DNA of 64,000 bases from Flammeovirga sp. SJP92 (GTDB lineage: Bacteria > Bacteroidota > Bacteroidia > Cytophagales > Flammeovirgaceae), in contig NZ_LQAQ01000093.1 in assembly GCF_001583495.1 (NCBI RefSeq), positions 372,001 to 436,000 of the forward strand. The letters are read 5' to 3'. Numbering within the stretch: position 1 is the first letter of the stretch; the number at the start of each line of letters is the position of its first letter. The position numbers and the translations under genes were made by a program. Under the pieces are notes generated by a model. It worked only from the letters and a program-made list of their open reading frames with translations, was not told where the DNA came from and did not search any database. Below are positions 44,443-54,532 of this stretch, one piece after another.

Positions 44443-45411
44443 TCAAAAAGTAATAGGTAAAACCATACTTTCTTCTAAAGCCTCTAACGGCTGTCCTCTA
44501 TATTTAGCAGGGTTCCATTTTGGGGCTTGAGATAATACTCTAATACATTCTTGGTCGATAGAGGGACTTACACTTCGCAATACTTTGATATCAGTTAAAG
44601 TTCCGTCTCTAGAAACTACAAATTGCGTATATGTTGTTCCTCTATTACCTTTCAATCTTGCAATTCTAGGCAATTGAATTCTTCCTTGGAGATGATTTAA
44701 AAACTTGTCTATGCCTCCTTCAAAAGAGGCTGATTCTTTTAATTGAGAATAAACGTATTTTTTAAATTCACCATCCCAGCTTATACCTTTGTTCAATACT
44801 CCGTTAGAAAATTTTTCTTTAAAATACTTATCACCTGTAAGGTATTTTGCTTTCCAAGTACTTACTTTCTTTGCCTCCTCTACTTTTCCTTCTTCATAGT
44901 ATTGAGCTCCTAGTATAGAATCTGACCAAAGATATTTTACCTTACCATAGCCATCTATCAAAGTCTGCCTACCCCATTCATTCCAGCCATTAATCAGTAA
45001 TATAGTTTCTTGAGGTGAAATGACGCTTCCTTCTGGTTTTATTTTATATTCCAAACAAAGTTGTCCGTTATCATGATACAATTTCCAAATACCTTTTTTT
45101 GTGGAATTTTCAGAATAAAAACCCTCCATATATTTATTCCCACTTTCATAATAGGATGTATAATGACCTTTGGGTGCATACAAATAATGAGGTAAGGACG
45201 TACTGTATGAGCGGTAAATGTTTCCACTCAAATAATAAATGGTATGAAAATAAGTCCCTTCTTTAACTATCCCTTCTTCTGATAGAAGATAGAACATAGC
45301 ATTCTCTTCTGTTGTTGCTTCAATAAGTTTTTCATTTAAATATATTTTCTTTTGAGCAAAAGTCTGAGAAGATACTGTAGTCAGCAGAATTAAAAAATAA
45401 AAGAATTTCAT
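44443..45411 (-). CDS. Exported protein with MORN-like repeats and C-terminal TonB domain
   Basis: The product is 322 residues with a signal peptide ending in QTFAQ. About 75-130 has MORN/YwqK-like repeats (YESGNKYMEGFY, GIWKLYHDNGQLCLEYK). About 250-322 is a TonB C-terminal fold (TTYTQFVVSRDGTLTDIKVL and CIRVLSQAPKWNPAKYRGQP). Unlike true TonB it has a cleavable-looking signal and no Pro-rich spanner, so it is probably not an energy transducer by itself. Such combinations are common in Bacteroidota and have no set function. Terminators or hairpins bound it on both sides. Confidence 0.8.
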   Translation of the reverse strand: MKFFYFLILLTTVSSQTFAQKKIYLNEKLIEATTEENAMFYLLSEEGIVKEGTYFHTIYYLSGNIYRSYSTSLPHYLYAPKGHYTSYYESGNKYMEGFYSENSTKKGIWKLYHDNGQLCLEYKIKPEGSVISPQETILLINGWNEWGRQTLIDGYGKVKYLWSDSILGAQYYEEGKVEEAKKVSTWKAKYLTGDKYFKEKFSNGVLNKGISWDGEFKKYVYSQLKESASFEGGIDKFLNHLQGRIQLPRIARLKGNRGTTYTQFVVSRDGTLTDIKVLRSVSPSIDQECIRVLSQAPKWNPAKYRGQPLEALEESMVLPITF

Positions 45412-45460
45412 TAAATAGATGATTTGAGAGTTTAGTTTGCTGTCAAATATGAATAAGAAA

Positions 45461-45486
45461 GGATCAAGTTGTGGCTTGATCCCTTT
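45461..45486 (-). terminator. Intrinsic terminator of the ankyrin-like exported protein gene
   Basis: An 8-bp stem GGATCAAG/CTTGATCC (45461-45468 with 45475-45482) with flanking A and T tracts lies between two minus-strand genes, 31 bases past the stop at 45518. Confidence 0.7.
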
Positions 45487-45517
45487 TAAATAAAAATTGG
45501 ATGATGTTATATTAGTT

Positions 45518-46993
45518 CTAGTTCACATTACTACAATTTACTAATGTAAATGGCTTAAGCATATTTCCAAGATGCATAGGTTCGTATGAGCTTCCATTAT
45601 AAGATTTATAAAAGAAAACTCTCTTGACACCACAAACACCCTTTGCATCTATTAAATACATAAACGTTTCTAGATATTTACCTACAACAATACCCGTTAA
45701 TTCATTTCTTTCAATAACCCAACGGTCGCTTCTAATCTTAAGATCTACAACTTTATAATTATACCCTTGCTTATTGAACAAAGCACGCATTTTGGCCTCC
45801 AATGTTGCATCTTTTATCCCTTCATAATAACCACTCCAATTATTTTCAACATTTTTAGTTTTCAATACGCTTCCTATATATGTAGCAATATCTTTAGAAA
45901 ACACTTTATAACTTTTACACTTATTGTAAAATTTTTCATATTGTCGCCAAGTGAATTTATGATACTTTTCTACTGCTTTAAATAAATTCACATCAGCATG
46001 TCTTACTGAAGAGTTGGCCAATTTTTCTGCATCGGAATTTTCTATCTTCGCTCCTTTTTCTTTTAAATACAATAAAACAGCATGGAGCTCTTCATCATTG
46101 GAACTATATCCTATATAATCAAATGCTGTTCCTTCTTCAAAATTTAAGGCTACTCCATTTTCTACTAACAATTTTATCACATCAAGTTTTACTGCTTCAG
46201 CCGCGTGTTTTATAGTAAAAGTATCAACCTTCGGATCTAAACCTCTCTCAAACATTTTGTTTACCTCTTCCATATAGTTCTTAGTATATAATGCCTTTTT
46301 GAAGAGTTCTTCTTTATTCTGCTGAAAATAATAATCGGAACGAATAGCACTCCATTTTTCAGCTTGTTCTTTATATAAAGTACAATCCACACCACAGTCT
46401 GCTTCTTCCAGCTTCTTAATTTTATCAAACATCCATGTCGCTGAAGAAACTTTATCCACTAATCCTTTATCAAAGTTCTCCTGGTTTTCTTTATTTTCCT
46501 TGATAATTCCATTAACCCATTCATCACATTGTAACTCATGTTTAAATTCCGTAATTAAACTATCAAGTTCATTATATCTATCTTGATACTGGTCTGGGTT
46601 ACCACACTCGCTTTTATAATAGTTTTTCAAGTTATAATTATAGTTGTACAACTGACTTTTATAACCTTCCCATTCACGGTTTGCCATAAGCTCCAATATA
46701 TTTTCTTCATGCTTTTTCATATTATTAGCTGCTCTATCACATAAAGTATTGTTGCTACTTTTAGATGTGGAAGAACTTGGTGACGAAGAACTAGAACTTG
46801 TTTTTGTTCCTGAACTCTTGCTTGATGTTGTCTTTAATGTAGAGTTAACTGTTTTCTTTGCTTTCTTTACCTCATTTTGTGCTTGTTTCACTTCCTTAGG
46901 GACCTTAGGAAGTTTGGGGAATTGTGCATAACATGCATTGGTATAAGAAAAAAATAAGCATGACAAAAAGAATGAAAAAATAATTGTTTTCAT
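45518..46993 (-). CDS. Exported protein with ankyrin-like region
   Basis: The product is 491 residues. A signal peptide ends near NACYAQ. A low-complexity Lys/Ser/Thr-rich stretch (about 35-85) follows, then helical sequence. About 265-345 resembles ankyrin repeats (KHAAEAVKLDVIKLLVENGV, HAVLLYLKEKGAKI, RHADVNLFKAVEKY). The last about 120 residues form a distinct C-terminal domain with beta strands. No enzyme motif was seen. An envelope or surface protein-interaction role is the most that can be said. Confidence 0.68.
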   Translation of the reverse strand: MKTIIFSFFLSCLFFSYTNACYAQFPKLPKVPKEVKQAQNEVKKAKKTVNSTLKTTSSKSSGTKTSSSSSSPSSSTSKSSNNTLCDRAANNMKKHEENILELMANREWEGYKSQLYNYNYNLKNYYKSECGNPDQYQDRYNELDSLITEFKHELQCDEWVNGIIKENKENQENFDKGLVDKVSSATWMFDKIKKLEEADCGVDCTLYKEQAEKWSAIRSDYYFQQNKEELFKKALYTKNYMEEVNKMFERGLDPKVDTFTIKHAAEAVKLDVIKLLVENGVALNFEEGTAFDYIGYSSNDEELHAVLLYLKEKGAKIENSDAEKLANSSVRHADVNLFKAVEKYHKFTWRQYEKFYNKCKSYKVFSKDIATYIGSVLKTKNVENNWSGYYEGIKDATLEAKMRALFNKQGYNYKVVDLKIRSDRWVIERNELTGIVVGKYLETFMYLIDAKGVCGVKRVFFYKSYNGSSYEPMHLGNMLKPFTLVNCSNVN

Positions 46994-47523
46994 TGTAATA
47001 ATTAGTTTATGTTAAAATAGCATTAAAAATGGATCTCACTTTTGAGCATTGTTGTACACGACCAAAAAATTTGCTTCAAGTTTTAATATGAAAAACCAAC
47101 TGTATTTTATAGTTAATTTCTAGTCTGCCAAATAATTAGTTAAAGATAGATACCACCAATAATGTTGAAAATTTATTTTTATATACATATTTCTCTCTTC
47201 GAGAAAACAATAGTTTCTTTTCTGAAAACAAAATTAATTTCACCACATTACGAACCAAAAAATAGCCTCACAATACATTGTTATTATAAGAATAAGCCAA
47301 CTTTTTATTCAAATTAGAACATTATATTATTCCAATAATCTCATACTTTTCTTTGTTGGTGATAAAAACCGATTTTTTATCAAAATTCTCGTTTCTTTTA
47401 TACAATATCAAAGCACATTTTGACGTTGTATCTCTACACCATAATAGGCTAAAAGAACATCTAAGTTTTTTTTTGTATATTTGAACCTCAAATATCGAAG
47501 TCTTCGGTCTTCACAATTGAAAT
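46994..47523. other. 530-base AT-rich divergent intergenic region
   Basis: It lies between a minus-strand and a plus-strand gene. No gene or RNA is supported. The only recognisable site is the -7-like box near its right end. Confidence 0.5.
47476..47483 (+). promoter_or_regulatory. Predicted -7 box of the M23 peptidase gene
   Basis: TATATTTG matches TAnnTTTG, 41 bases before the ATG at 47524. A poly-T tract precedes it, and no TTG sits at -33. Confidence 0.45.
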
Positions 47524-48504
47524 ATGGCAAAGATTAAATATTATTACGATACTGAAACTTGTCGTTACGAACGCATAAGAACCTCTCCTTTTGATATGTT
47601 TATCAATATCATGGGGCTTCTTTTCGCATGTTCTTTATTCGGCTTTTTCTTTTCGGCTATATATATAAAATATTTCCCTTCTGCTAAGGAAGCACGTTTA
47701 CAGAAGGAGAATGCAGATTTACTCTATTCTCACAAACTTCTTCAGAAAGAAGTAGATGACGTAAAAAATGTTTTGGTTTCTCTTCAAGACAGAGATGATA
47801 GAATCTATCGTGTGATTTTTGAGGCAGATCCAATTCCAAACGAAATCCGTAAAGCAGGTACTGGTGGTAGTCAAAAGTATCAAGACCTTTTAGATAAAAA
47901 ATTATCTAGAGAGGATATGATTTTAGGAACTCTTTCTAAAATTGACAACCTGAAAAGACAAATGTATATTCAAACTAAGTCTTATGATGAGATTGTTGAC
48001 TTAGCTTTGAACAAATCAGAAATGTTGGCAGCAATTCCTGCAATACAACCTGTAGACAATAAAGACTTAAAGCGATTAGCTTCAGGTTTTGGTATGAGAA
48101 TTCACCCTATCCTGAAAGTAAAGAAAATGCACGCAGGCATTGACTTCTCTGCTCCAAAAGGTACTGCTATTTATGCTACTGGAGATGGTAAAGTCATCAA
48201 AGCAAAAAAATCAAACCGTGGCTATGGTTGGGAGATCGAAGTAGACCATGGTTTTGGATATGTCACCAAATATGCGCACATGTCTAAGTTCTATGTTAAG
48301 AAAGGACAGAAAGTGAACAGAGGACAAAAGATTGGTGAAGTGGGAAGTACAGGTTCTTCTACAGCTCCTCACTTACATTATGAAGTAATTCACAAGAAAA
48401 GAAAGGTCAATCCTATTCGTTACTTCTCTAAAGATGTTACAGCAGATCAATATTCTACTTTATTAGAAAAAGCATCAGTTGAAAACCAGTCATTAGGATA
48501 CTAA
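47524..48504 (+). CDS. M23-family peptidoglycan endopeptidase, membrane anchored
   Basis: The product is 326 residues. A short cytoplasmic N-terminus precedes one TM helix at about 24-50, then a coiled coil (about 55-100), and the LytM/M23 domain at about 195-300. Zinc ligands are seen in MRIHPILKVKKMHAGIDFSAPKG (H and D) and APHLHYEV (HxH), so it should be active. It cleaves peptidoglycan cross-bridges in the periplasm, in cell growth or division. The layout fits the DipM/MepM-like group. A strong terminator follows. Confidence 0.92.
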   Translation: MAKIKYYYDTETCRYERIRTSPFDMFINIMGLLFACSLFGFFFSAIYIKYFPSAKEARLQKENADLLYSHKLLQKEVDDVKNVLVSLQDRDDRIYRVIFEADPIPNEIRKAGTGGSQKYQDLLDKKLSREDMILGTLSKIDNLKRQMYIQTKSYDEIVDLALNKSEMLAAIPAIQPVDNKDLKRLASGFGMRIHPILKVKKMHAGIDFSAPKGTAIYATGDGKVIKAKKSNRGYGWEIEVDHGFGYVTKYAHMSKFYVKKGQKVNRGQKIGEVGSTGSSTAPHLHYEVIHKKRKVNPIRYFSKDVTADQYSTLLEKASVENQSLGY

Positions 48505-48523
48505 ATTACACACATCAAAATAT

Positions 48524-48564
48524 AATCCCCATATACTTTTTATTCTGTATATGGGGATTTTTTT
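48524..48564 (+). terminator. Intrinsic terminator of the M23 gene
   Basis: A 13-bp perfect stem AATCCCCATATAC/GTATATGGGGATT (48524-48536 with 48547-48559) is followed by TTTTT. Confidence 0.9.
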
Positions 48565-48738
48565 ACGCCAAATCGAAAGAATCCATACATTTTCACCCCA
48601 AAAACGAAAAAATATTTTAAAAATATTAATTAACTAAATTTCCGTTTATATATTGCAGCACACATAACTTCCATTCCTCATTGTAGAGGAAACCTATTTT
48701 TTATAACACATACGTAACTCATATAACACATTTTAGAC

Positions 48739-49863
48739 ATGATTATAGGCGTTCCAAAGGAAATTAAGAACAATGAAAACCGTGTTGCTTTAACTCCAGG
48801 TGGAGCTAAAGAGCTTATCAAAAGAGGACACACCGTTTATGTTCAATCTACAGCAGGTATTGGCAGTGGATTTTCTGACGAAGAATATGCAGCTGCAGGT
48901 GCTCAATTGCTTCCTACTATCGAGGAAACTTATGCAATTGCTGAAATGATTATGAAAGTAAAAGAGCCAATTGAAGCAGAATACTCTCTAATCAAAAAAG
49001 ATCAACTATTATTCACGTATTTCCACTTTGCTTCTTATGAGCCGTTGACACGTGCTATGATTGAGCAGAAGCCGGTTTGTTTGGCTTACGAAACAGTGGA
49101 AAGAGCGGACAGAAGCTTACCTTTATTGATTCCAATGTCAGAGGTTGCTGGTAGAATGGCAACTCAGGAAGGTGCTAAATACCTTGAAAAACCAATGGGT
49201 GGCAGAGGTATTTTACTTGGTGGCGTTCCAGGTGTGAAACCAGCTAAAGTTATTGTAATCGGTGGCGGTATCGTGGGTACTCAAGCTACTAAGATTGCTG
49301 CAGGTATGGGTGCTGATGTTACTATTATGGACATTGACCTTTACCGTTTACGTCAGTTGGACGACATCATGCCAGCGAACGTGAAAACTATGGTTTCTTC
49401 TGAGCACAATATCCGTGAAGAAATCAAAGATGCTGACATGGTAGTAGGTGCGGTATTGATCCCAGGTGCAAAAGCTCCTCACTTGATCACAAAAGACATG
49501 TTAAGCTCAATGAGAGACGGTGCAGTACTTGTTGACGTTGCAGTTGATCAAGGTGGATGTTTTGAAACTACAAAACCAACAACACACGCTGAGCCAGTAT
49601 TTGAAGTAGATGGTGTAATGCATTATTGCGTAGCGAACATGCCAGGTGCAGTTCCTTATACTTCTACACTTGCATTGACAAACGCTACACTTCCTTATGC
49701 TATTCAATTGGCTGATAAAGGATGGGAAGCGGCTTGCCGTGATAACGAAGAGTTAAAGAAAGGTTTGAACATCATTGGTGGCGAAGTAGTTTACAAAGCT
49801 GTTGCTGATGCGTTCGGTCTTGAATATAAAAACGTTGAGGACTTTCTTTTAGCGAAAGCTTAA
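48739..49863 (+). CDS. ald: Alanine dehydrogenase
   Basis: The product is 374 residues. It is an NAD-dependent L-alanine/pyruvate oxidoreductase of the AlaDH/PNT family. The N-terminal domain has MIIGVPKEIKNNENRVALTP with the substrate-binding Arg and Lys, and IMKVKEP; the catalytic His is in FTYFHFAS. The Rossmann motif is VIVIGGGIVGTQATKIA. LVDVAVDQGGCFET and HYCVANMPGAVPYTST are typical of Ald and separate it from the PntA alpha subunit. It supports alanine catabolism or synthesis linked to nitrogen supply. It is a single gene with a shared terminator downstream. Confidence 0.96.
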   Translation: MIIGVPKEIKNNENRVALTPGGAKELIKRGHTVYVQSTAGIGSGFSDEEYAAAGAQLLPTIEETYAIAEMIMKVKEPIEAEYSLIKKDQLLFTYFHFASYEPLTRAMIEQKPVCLAYETVERADRSLPLLIPMSEVAGRMATQEGAKYLEKPMGGRGILLGGVPGVKPAKVIVIGGGIVGTQATKIAAGMGADVTIMDIDLYRLRQLDDIMPANVKTMVSSEHNIREEIKDADMVVGAVLIPGAKAPHLITKDMLSSMRDGAVLVDVAVDQGGCFETTKPTTHAEPVFEVDGVMHYCVANMPGAVPYTSTLALTNATLPYAIQLADKGWEAACRDNEELKKGLNIIGGEVVYKAVADAFGLEYKNVEDFLLAKA

Positions 49864-49884
49864 GACAGTACAGTACCAACAAAC

Positions 49885-49923
49885 AAAAAGGTCATGATTT
49901 TATTTTAAATCATGACCTTTTTT
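49885..49923. terminator. Bidirectional terminator between ald and a TPR-like gene
   Basis: A strong stem AAAGGTCATGATTT/AAATCATGACCTTT (49887-49900 with 49907-49920) has A and T runs on both sides. It overlaps the 3' end of the minus-strand gene. Confidence 0.9.
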
Positions 49924-51042
49924 ATTTTGTTTTTTCCATTTCTGCCAGGAAGAGGAACTATAGAATTGTCCATAAGTTTCTTTAGGCAATATTTCTTCAA
50001 TAGGCACACCTACTACATCTGATACTTTAATGGTCTCGTCTAGCATACCTTTATAGTTCTGTTCTGAATAATAAGCATCTACTAATAAAAGGCGGGCATC
50101 TGTAACAAAGTTTTCTGACTTAATGACTTTTTTCAACACCTTCTTGGCTTTGGCTGATTTGTTCCAGGCAAGCAGAATTTCCGCTTCACGCAATGACAAA
50201 TAATCATCTCCTCCAACTAATTGAGACAGTTCATCTAACATCACTTTAGCCATCTCATAATTATCAAGTGAACCATAAATATCCATCAATACCAAGCGTA
50301 TACTCTTATCATCGGGATACTGCTGTAAGTAAGCATTTTTAAGGGTTTCCATTTCTGAAATATTTCCTTGAAATGCATGAGCTTGTATTAATGCAAGTTG
50401 TGTATTTTTCTGTTTTTGAAAAAAAGGTGAAAGGGAATCATAAGCTGAGATTGTACTTCCATAAAGGCCATCTTGATTATAGCCAAAAAGGTCAATTACT
50501 TTTAATAATGAATTTCGATAGGATGCATTCTGTACCAAGTCGGCATCATCCTTGGCTAATATTGCTGCTATAATATCCGAGAAATAACCTCCTCCAGAAT
50601 AAAAATAAATATCTACAATATTCCACTGGTTCTGATGATTTTTGACTAACAACATTTCGTTGTAATCCAGCCAGCCATCTCCTTTCAAATCTCTATAAAG
50701 CAAGTTCACATTACCTTCTGTGTCTTCTAATACCTTCACAAAAGATAACTCCCCATCTGTACCAATTTGTTCTACGAGCAATTCTCCCAACCTTAAATCC
50801 TGCTTGAATAACTCAGAATAATCTTTCCAATCAGTAGACCTTCTATGCAAACTCTTGAATACCCTTTGAGTGAAAACCTCATAATTGATCCATTGATCCA
50901 CAATACTTCCATCTCTATGATAGATCGCACTGTCGATTGTAATGGCCAATTCCAACTCTGATTTAAGAGACTGCCCATTGGCATAAACTCCTAACAAAGT
51001 AATAGAAAAAAATAAGAGGTATTTTCTAAAAATATTGTGCAT
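49900..51042 (-). CDS. Exported TPR-like protein
   Basis: The product is 380 residues with a signal peptide ending in YANGQ. The first about 185 residues form an unassigned domain of mixed strands (NVNLLYRDLKGDGWLDYNEML, QWNIVDIYFYSGGGYFSD). This resembles the N-terminal part of exported proteins that read like NTF2-fold domains, but I cannot confirm it. About 210-340 is helical with TPR character (LALIQAHAFQGNISEMETL, IRLVLMDIYGSLDNYEMAKV). A Lys-rich C-terminus runs into the shared terminator. Probably a periplasmic or secreted scaffold. Function unknown. Confidence 0.7.
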   Translation of the reverse strand: MHNIFRKYLLFFSITLLGVYANGQSLKSELELAITIDSAIYHRDGSIVDQWINYEVFTQRVFKSLHRRSTDWKDYSELFKQDLRLGELLVEQIGTDGELSFVKVLEDTEGNVNLLYRDLKGDGWLDYNEMLLVKNHQNQWNIVDIYFYSGGGYFSDIIAAILAKDDADLVQNASYRNSLLKVIDLFGYNQDGLYGSTISAYDSLSPFFQKQKNTQLALIQAHAFQGNISEMETLKNAYLQQYPDDKSIRLVLMDIYGSLDNYEMAKVMLDELSQLVGGDDYLSLREAEILLAWNKSAKAKKVLKKVIKSENFVTDARLLLVDAYYSEQNYKGMLDETIKVSDVVGVPIEEILPKETYGQFYSSSSWQKWKKQNKKGHDLK

Positions 51043-51112
51043 TCAACTTCTGATACTAATGTTATGTATAGAGTAAAGGTAAAAAGTAAGGTGAGAATAT
51101 ACTATTTAAGTA

Positions 51113-51158
51113 TAAAAAAAAGAGGTCTTCATTCACTTTTGTGAAGAAAACCTCTTTA
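51113..51158 (-). terminator. Intrinsic terminator of dnaK
   Basis: An AAAGAGGTcTTCA/TGAAGaaaACCTCTTT-type stem flanked by A and T runs lies about 50 bases past the dnaK stop. Confidence 0.8.
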
Positions 51159-51208
51159 TATTTTAAATACTAACTAACGTTGAAGCAATTATTCAACTGC
51201 TATGTTAA

Positions 51209-53128
51209 TTATTTTACTTCTTCGAAGTCAACGTCAGTAACGTCATCAGCGTCGTTACCGCCTTGTTGCGCACCACCTTGAGCAGCGTTAGGATCAGCAC
51301 CAGCCGCACCTGCAGCGTCACCACCCGTAGCTTGGTACATCTCTTGAGAAGCCGCTTGCCATGCTGCATTCAATGCATCTAAAGCAGGTTGGATCTTGTC
51401 AAGATCTTGAGCAGCGTGAGCTTCTTTCAAGTCTTTCAATGCTGCCTCAATAGCAGTTTTGTTACCTTCAGAAAGCTTGTCGCCATACTCTTTTAATTGC
51501 TTCTCAGATTGGAATACCATTGAGTCCGCTTCGTTTAATTTCTCAGCACGCTCTTTAGTAGCCTTATCTGCATCAGCATTAGCAGCTGCTTCGTCTTTCA
51601 TCTTTTGGATTTCCTCCTCAGTTAAACCTGAAGAAGCCTCAATTTTGATTGACTGCTCTTTACCAGTTGCTTTATCTTTTGCTGAAACGTTCACGATACC
51701 GTTCGCATCAATATCAAATGTTACTTCGATTTGAGGTACACCTCTTGGTGCTGGAGGAATATCGTTCAAGTGGAAACGACCTAAAGTCTTGTTACCGCTA
51801 GCTACTGGACGCTCACCTTGTAAAACGTGAATTTCTACTGAAGGTTGGTTGTCTGCCGCTGTAGAGAATACTTGAGACTTTTTAGTAGGGATTGTTGTGT
51901 TAGACTCGATTAATTTAGTCATCACACCACCCATAGTTTCGATACCTAAAGAAAGTGGAGTTACGTCTAATAAAAGAACGTCTTTTACTTCACCTGTTAA
52001 TACACCACCTTGGATAGCTGCACCAATTGCAACAACCTCATCAGGGTTAACACCTTTAGAAGGTTTTTTACCGAAGAATTTCTCAACTTCCTCTTGTACT
52101 TTAGGGATACGAGTAGAACCACCTACTAAGATTACTTCGTCGATATCTGAAGTAGATAAGTCAGCATCTTGTAATGCTTTACGACAAGGCTCTAATGATC
52201 TTTGAACTAATGTATCAGCTAAACGTTCGAAATCAGAACGAGATAATTCTTTCATTAAGTGTTGAGGTACACCATCTACTGGAGTGATGTATGGCAAGTT
52301 GATATCCGTTTTAGCACCTGCAGAAAGCTCGATTTTTGCTTTTTCAGCTGCCTCTTTCAAACGTTGTAATGCCATTGGGTCTTTACGAAGATCGATTGTT
52401 GGGTGATCTTTCATAAATTCTTCCGCTAACCAGTCGATGATTACTTTATCGAAGTCATCACCACCAAGGTGAGTATCACCGTTAGTTGATAATACTTCAA
52501 ATACACCATCACCTAATTCTAAGATTGAAATATCGAAAGTACCACCACCAAGGTCAAATACTGCGATTTTCTTATCTTGATTTGCTTTATCTAAACCGTA
52601 AGCTAATGCTGCAGCAGTTGGCTCGTTTACGATACGAGAAACTTTTAAACCTGCAATTTCACCTGCTTCTTTAGTTGCTTGACGCTCTGCGTCGTTGAAG
52701 TAAGCTGGTACTGTAATTACCGCCTCAGCTACTTCAGTTCCTAAATAATCCTCAGCAGTTTTCTTCATTTTTTGAAGTGTAATTGCTGAAATTTCTTGTG
52801 GAGTATATAATTTGTCACCAATTTTTACTCTTGGTGTATTGTTAGGACCTTCAACAACGTCATACGCCATTTGAGAGATCTCGTTACCTGCATCAGAATA
52901 TTGCTTACCCATGAAACGCTTCACAGATGCAATAGTGTTTTTCGGGTTTGTAATTGCTTGACGTTTCGCTGGGTCACCTACCTTACGCTCGCCGTCTTGT
53001 AAAAATGCTACGATAGAAGGAGTCGTTCTTTTACCTTCTGCGTTTTCAATAACAACTGGCTCGTTACCTTCCATTACGGAAACACATGAGTTTGTTGTTC
53101 CTAAATCAATACCAATGATTTTTCCCAT
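51209..53128 (-). CDS. dnaK: Chaperone DnaK (Hsp70)
   Basis: The product is 639 residues. The nucleotide-binding domain has [14 protein letters not shown] at 4-17, [32 protein letters not shown] and [15 protein letters not shown]. The substrate-binding domain starts near 390 ([17 protein letters not shown]). The C-terminal lid ends in a Gly/Ala-rich linker and [11 protein letters not shown]. No grpE or dnaJ lies next to it, so it stands alone here. No CIRCE element is evident in the upstream 300 bases. It refolds and protects cytoplasmic proteins. Confidence 0.98.
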   Translation of the reverse strand: MGKIIGIDLGTTNSCVSVMEGNEPVVIENAEGKRTTPSIVAFLQDGERKVGDPAKRQAITNPKNTIASVKRFMGKQYSDAGNEISQMAYDVVEGPNNTPRVKIGDKLYTPQEISAITLQKMKKTAEDYLGTEVAEAVITVPAYFNDAERQATKEAGEIAGLKVSRIVNEPTAAALAYGLDKANQDKKIAVFDLGGGTFDISILELGDGVFEVLSTNGDTHLGGDDFDKVIIDWLAEEFMKDHPTIDLRKDPMALQRLKEAAEKAKIELSAGAKTDINLPYITPVDGVPQHLMKELSRSDFERLADTLVQRSLEPCRKALQDADLSTSDIDEVILVGGSTRIPKVQEEVEKFFGKKPSKGVNPDEVVAIGAAIQGGVLTGEVKDVLLLDVTPLSLGIETMGGVMTKLIESNTTIPTKKSQVFSTAADNQPSVEIHVLQGERPVASGNKTLGRFHLNDIPPAPRGVPQIEVTFDIDANGIVNVSAKDKATGKEQSIKIEASSGLTEEEIQKMKDEAAANADADKATKERAEKLNEADSMVFQSEKQLKEYGDKLSEGNKTAIEAALKDLKEAHAAQDLDKIQPALDALNAAWQAASQEMYQATGGDAAGAAGADPNAAQGGAQQGGNDADDVTDVDFEEVK

Positions 53129-53372
53129 GATCTGTATTTAAATTTTATATCTTTATTTCTTAATTCAATTTTTAATGCCCTGTTTTTCAACAAAGACATT
53201 TTCTATTAGACAATGTATATGCCAATTGAATTTTGCGGACATTTTGACAGAATTCATGGAAATTGGGCTGACAAAAAATAATGAAAAGTAGATTTTTTAT
53301 GACGAATACTGTCAAAATAAACAGTATTTCTGTTGAAAATCCTTTTTTGACTGTGCCAAAGGTCTATAAAAA

Positions 53373-53400
53373 AGCACAATACCCTTTTGAATATTGTGCT
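53373..53400 (-). terminator. Intrinsic terminator of the SDR gene
   Basis: A 9-bp stem AGCACAATA/TATTGTGCT (53373-53381 with 53392-53400) is followed on the minus strand by TTTTTTA. It lies 26 bases past the stop at 53426. Confidence 0.85.
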
Positions 53401-53425
53401 GTTATCTTGCTGATTGAATTTAAAA

Positions 53426-54241
53426 TTAACTCATAAACTGCTGTTTAATCATACCTATAAATTCATCATCAGACATTTTCTTTCTGTTGTCCAATAAGAA
53501 ATGAGCATCTTCCCCTGCTCTATAACGTAACTGATTACTGTCATCAGTAGCGGCTGTATAAATCACATCTGCTACTACCGAAGCTGGCGAGGCTTGTTTT
53601 ACAGCTTCTCCCCAACCCTCCATCAATGATTTAATTGTAGGCTGATATTCTTCTAATCCTTCTGCTGTTTGAAAATCAAATGATCTTCCACCAAAATCAG
53701 TGGCTATGGCACCTGGCTCTACAATTTTAACTTTGATACCAATTTCACCCAGCTCAAAACTCAACGCTTCAGAAATTCCTTCTACCGCGAACTTAGTTCC
53801 ATGATACAAACTACCTAACGGGAAGGTCATTTTTCCTCCAATGGAAGATATATTAATAATAGCACCTTCTTTATTTTCTCTAAAATGAGGTAAAACGGAT
53901 CTTGTCACATCCAATAAACCGATTACGTTTGTATTGAATTGCCTTACGATATTTTCTCTTGGAAATGCTTCCAGAGGACCATAAGTACCATATCCTGCAT
54001 TGTTTAATAAAACATCAACCTTTCCAAAGTGATTGATTGTGGCTTGTACAGCACTTTCAATAGAAGAAAGGTCTAATACATCTAATTTCTCTACTTTGAC
54101 ACCTTCTAATTGCGTTAGTTCTTCTTCTTTCTCAGGAGTTCTCATGGTAGCAATTACATTCCATCCTTTACTATGGAACAGTTTGGCAGTTTCTTTACCA
54201 ATACCGCTACTTGCACCTGTGATTAATACTGTCTTTTTCAT
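53426..54241 (-). CDS. Short-chain dehydrogenase/reductase
   Basis: The product is 271 residues of classical SDR type. It has TGASSGIG near 7-14, NNAGYGTYGP, catalytic Ser in INISSIGG and the YxxxK pair in SLYHGTKFAVEGIS. The substrate loop after VEPGAIATDFGGRSF is typical of the SDR group annotated as oxidoreductases of unknown substrate. Its neighbour on the same strand, 291 bases upstream, is an AraC regulator, and such AraC-SDR pairs are common. The regulator may control it, but that is inference. Confidence 0.9.
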   Translation of the reverse strand: MKKTVLITGASSGIGKETAKLFHSKGWNVIATMRTPEKEEELTQLEGVKVEKLDVLDLSSIESAVQATINHFGKVDVLLNNAGYGTYGPLEAFPRENIVRQFNTNVIGLLDVTRSVLPHFRENKEGAIINISSIGGKMTFPLGSLYHGTKFAVEGISEALSFELGEIGIKVKIVEPGAIATDFGGRSFDFQTAEGLEEYQPTIKSLMEGWGEAVKQASPASVVADVIYTAATDDSNQLRYRAGEDAHFLLDNRKKMSDDEFIGMIKQQFMS

Positions 54242-54469
54242 TTGATTATTCTTTTGGGGTTGTAAATGTGTTTAATAATTAATTTGACTTCAGTAGATTT
54301 ATCCTCTTTTATAAACCTATTTTCAGATCGTTTGTTTAATAACTTTCTATTCATTATCAGACCATTAAACGTTGATCACATTACAAATATGACATTTACT
54401 TCTTCTACACTTTAACACATATCACGGCAGTAAAAACACGAATCGCTGAAAAACATTTTGGATGGTAAA

Positions 54470-54507
54470 AAGAAAAAGGTTACCTCCTCTCTTGAGAAAA
54501 TAACCTT
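54470..54507 (-). terminator. Intrinsic terminator of the AraC gene
   Basis: An AAGGTTA/TAACCTT stem (54476-54482 with 54501-54507) with inner CTC/GAG pairing is followed on the minus strand by TTTCTTTTT. It separates the AraC gene from the SDR gene. Confidence 0.78.
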
Positions 54508-54532
54508 CTAAACATAGATATATATGAATTAT

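Noticed and set aside
44443-45411. Calling the MORN-repeat protein an antitoxin (YwqK-type name)
   Set aside because: There is no toxin partner, and the protein has a signal peptide and a TonB C-terminal domain.
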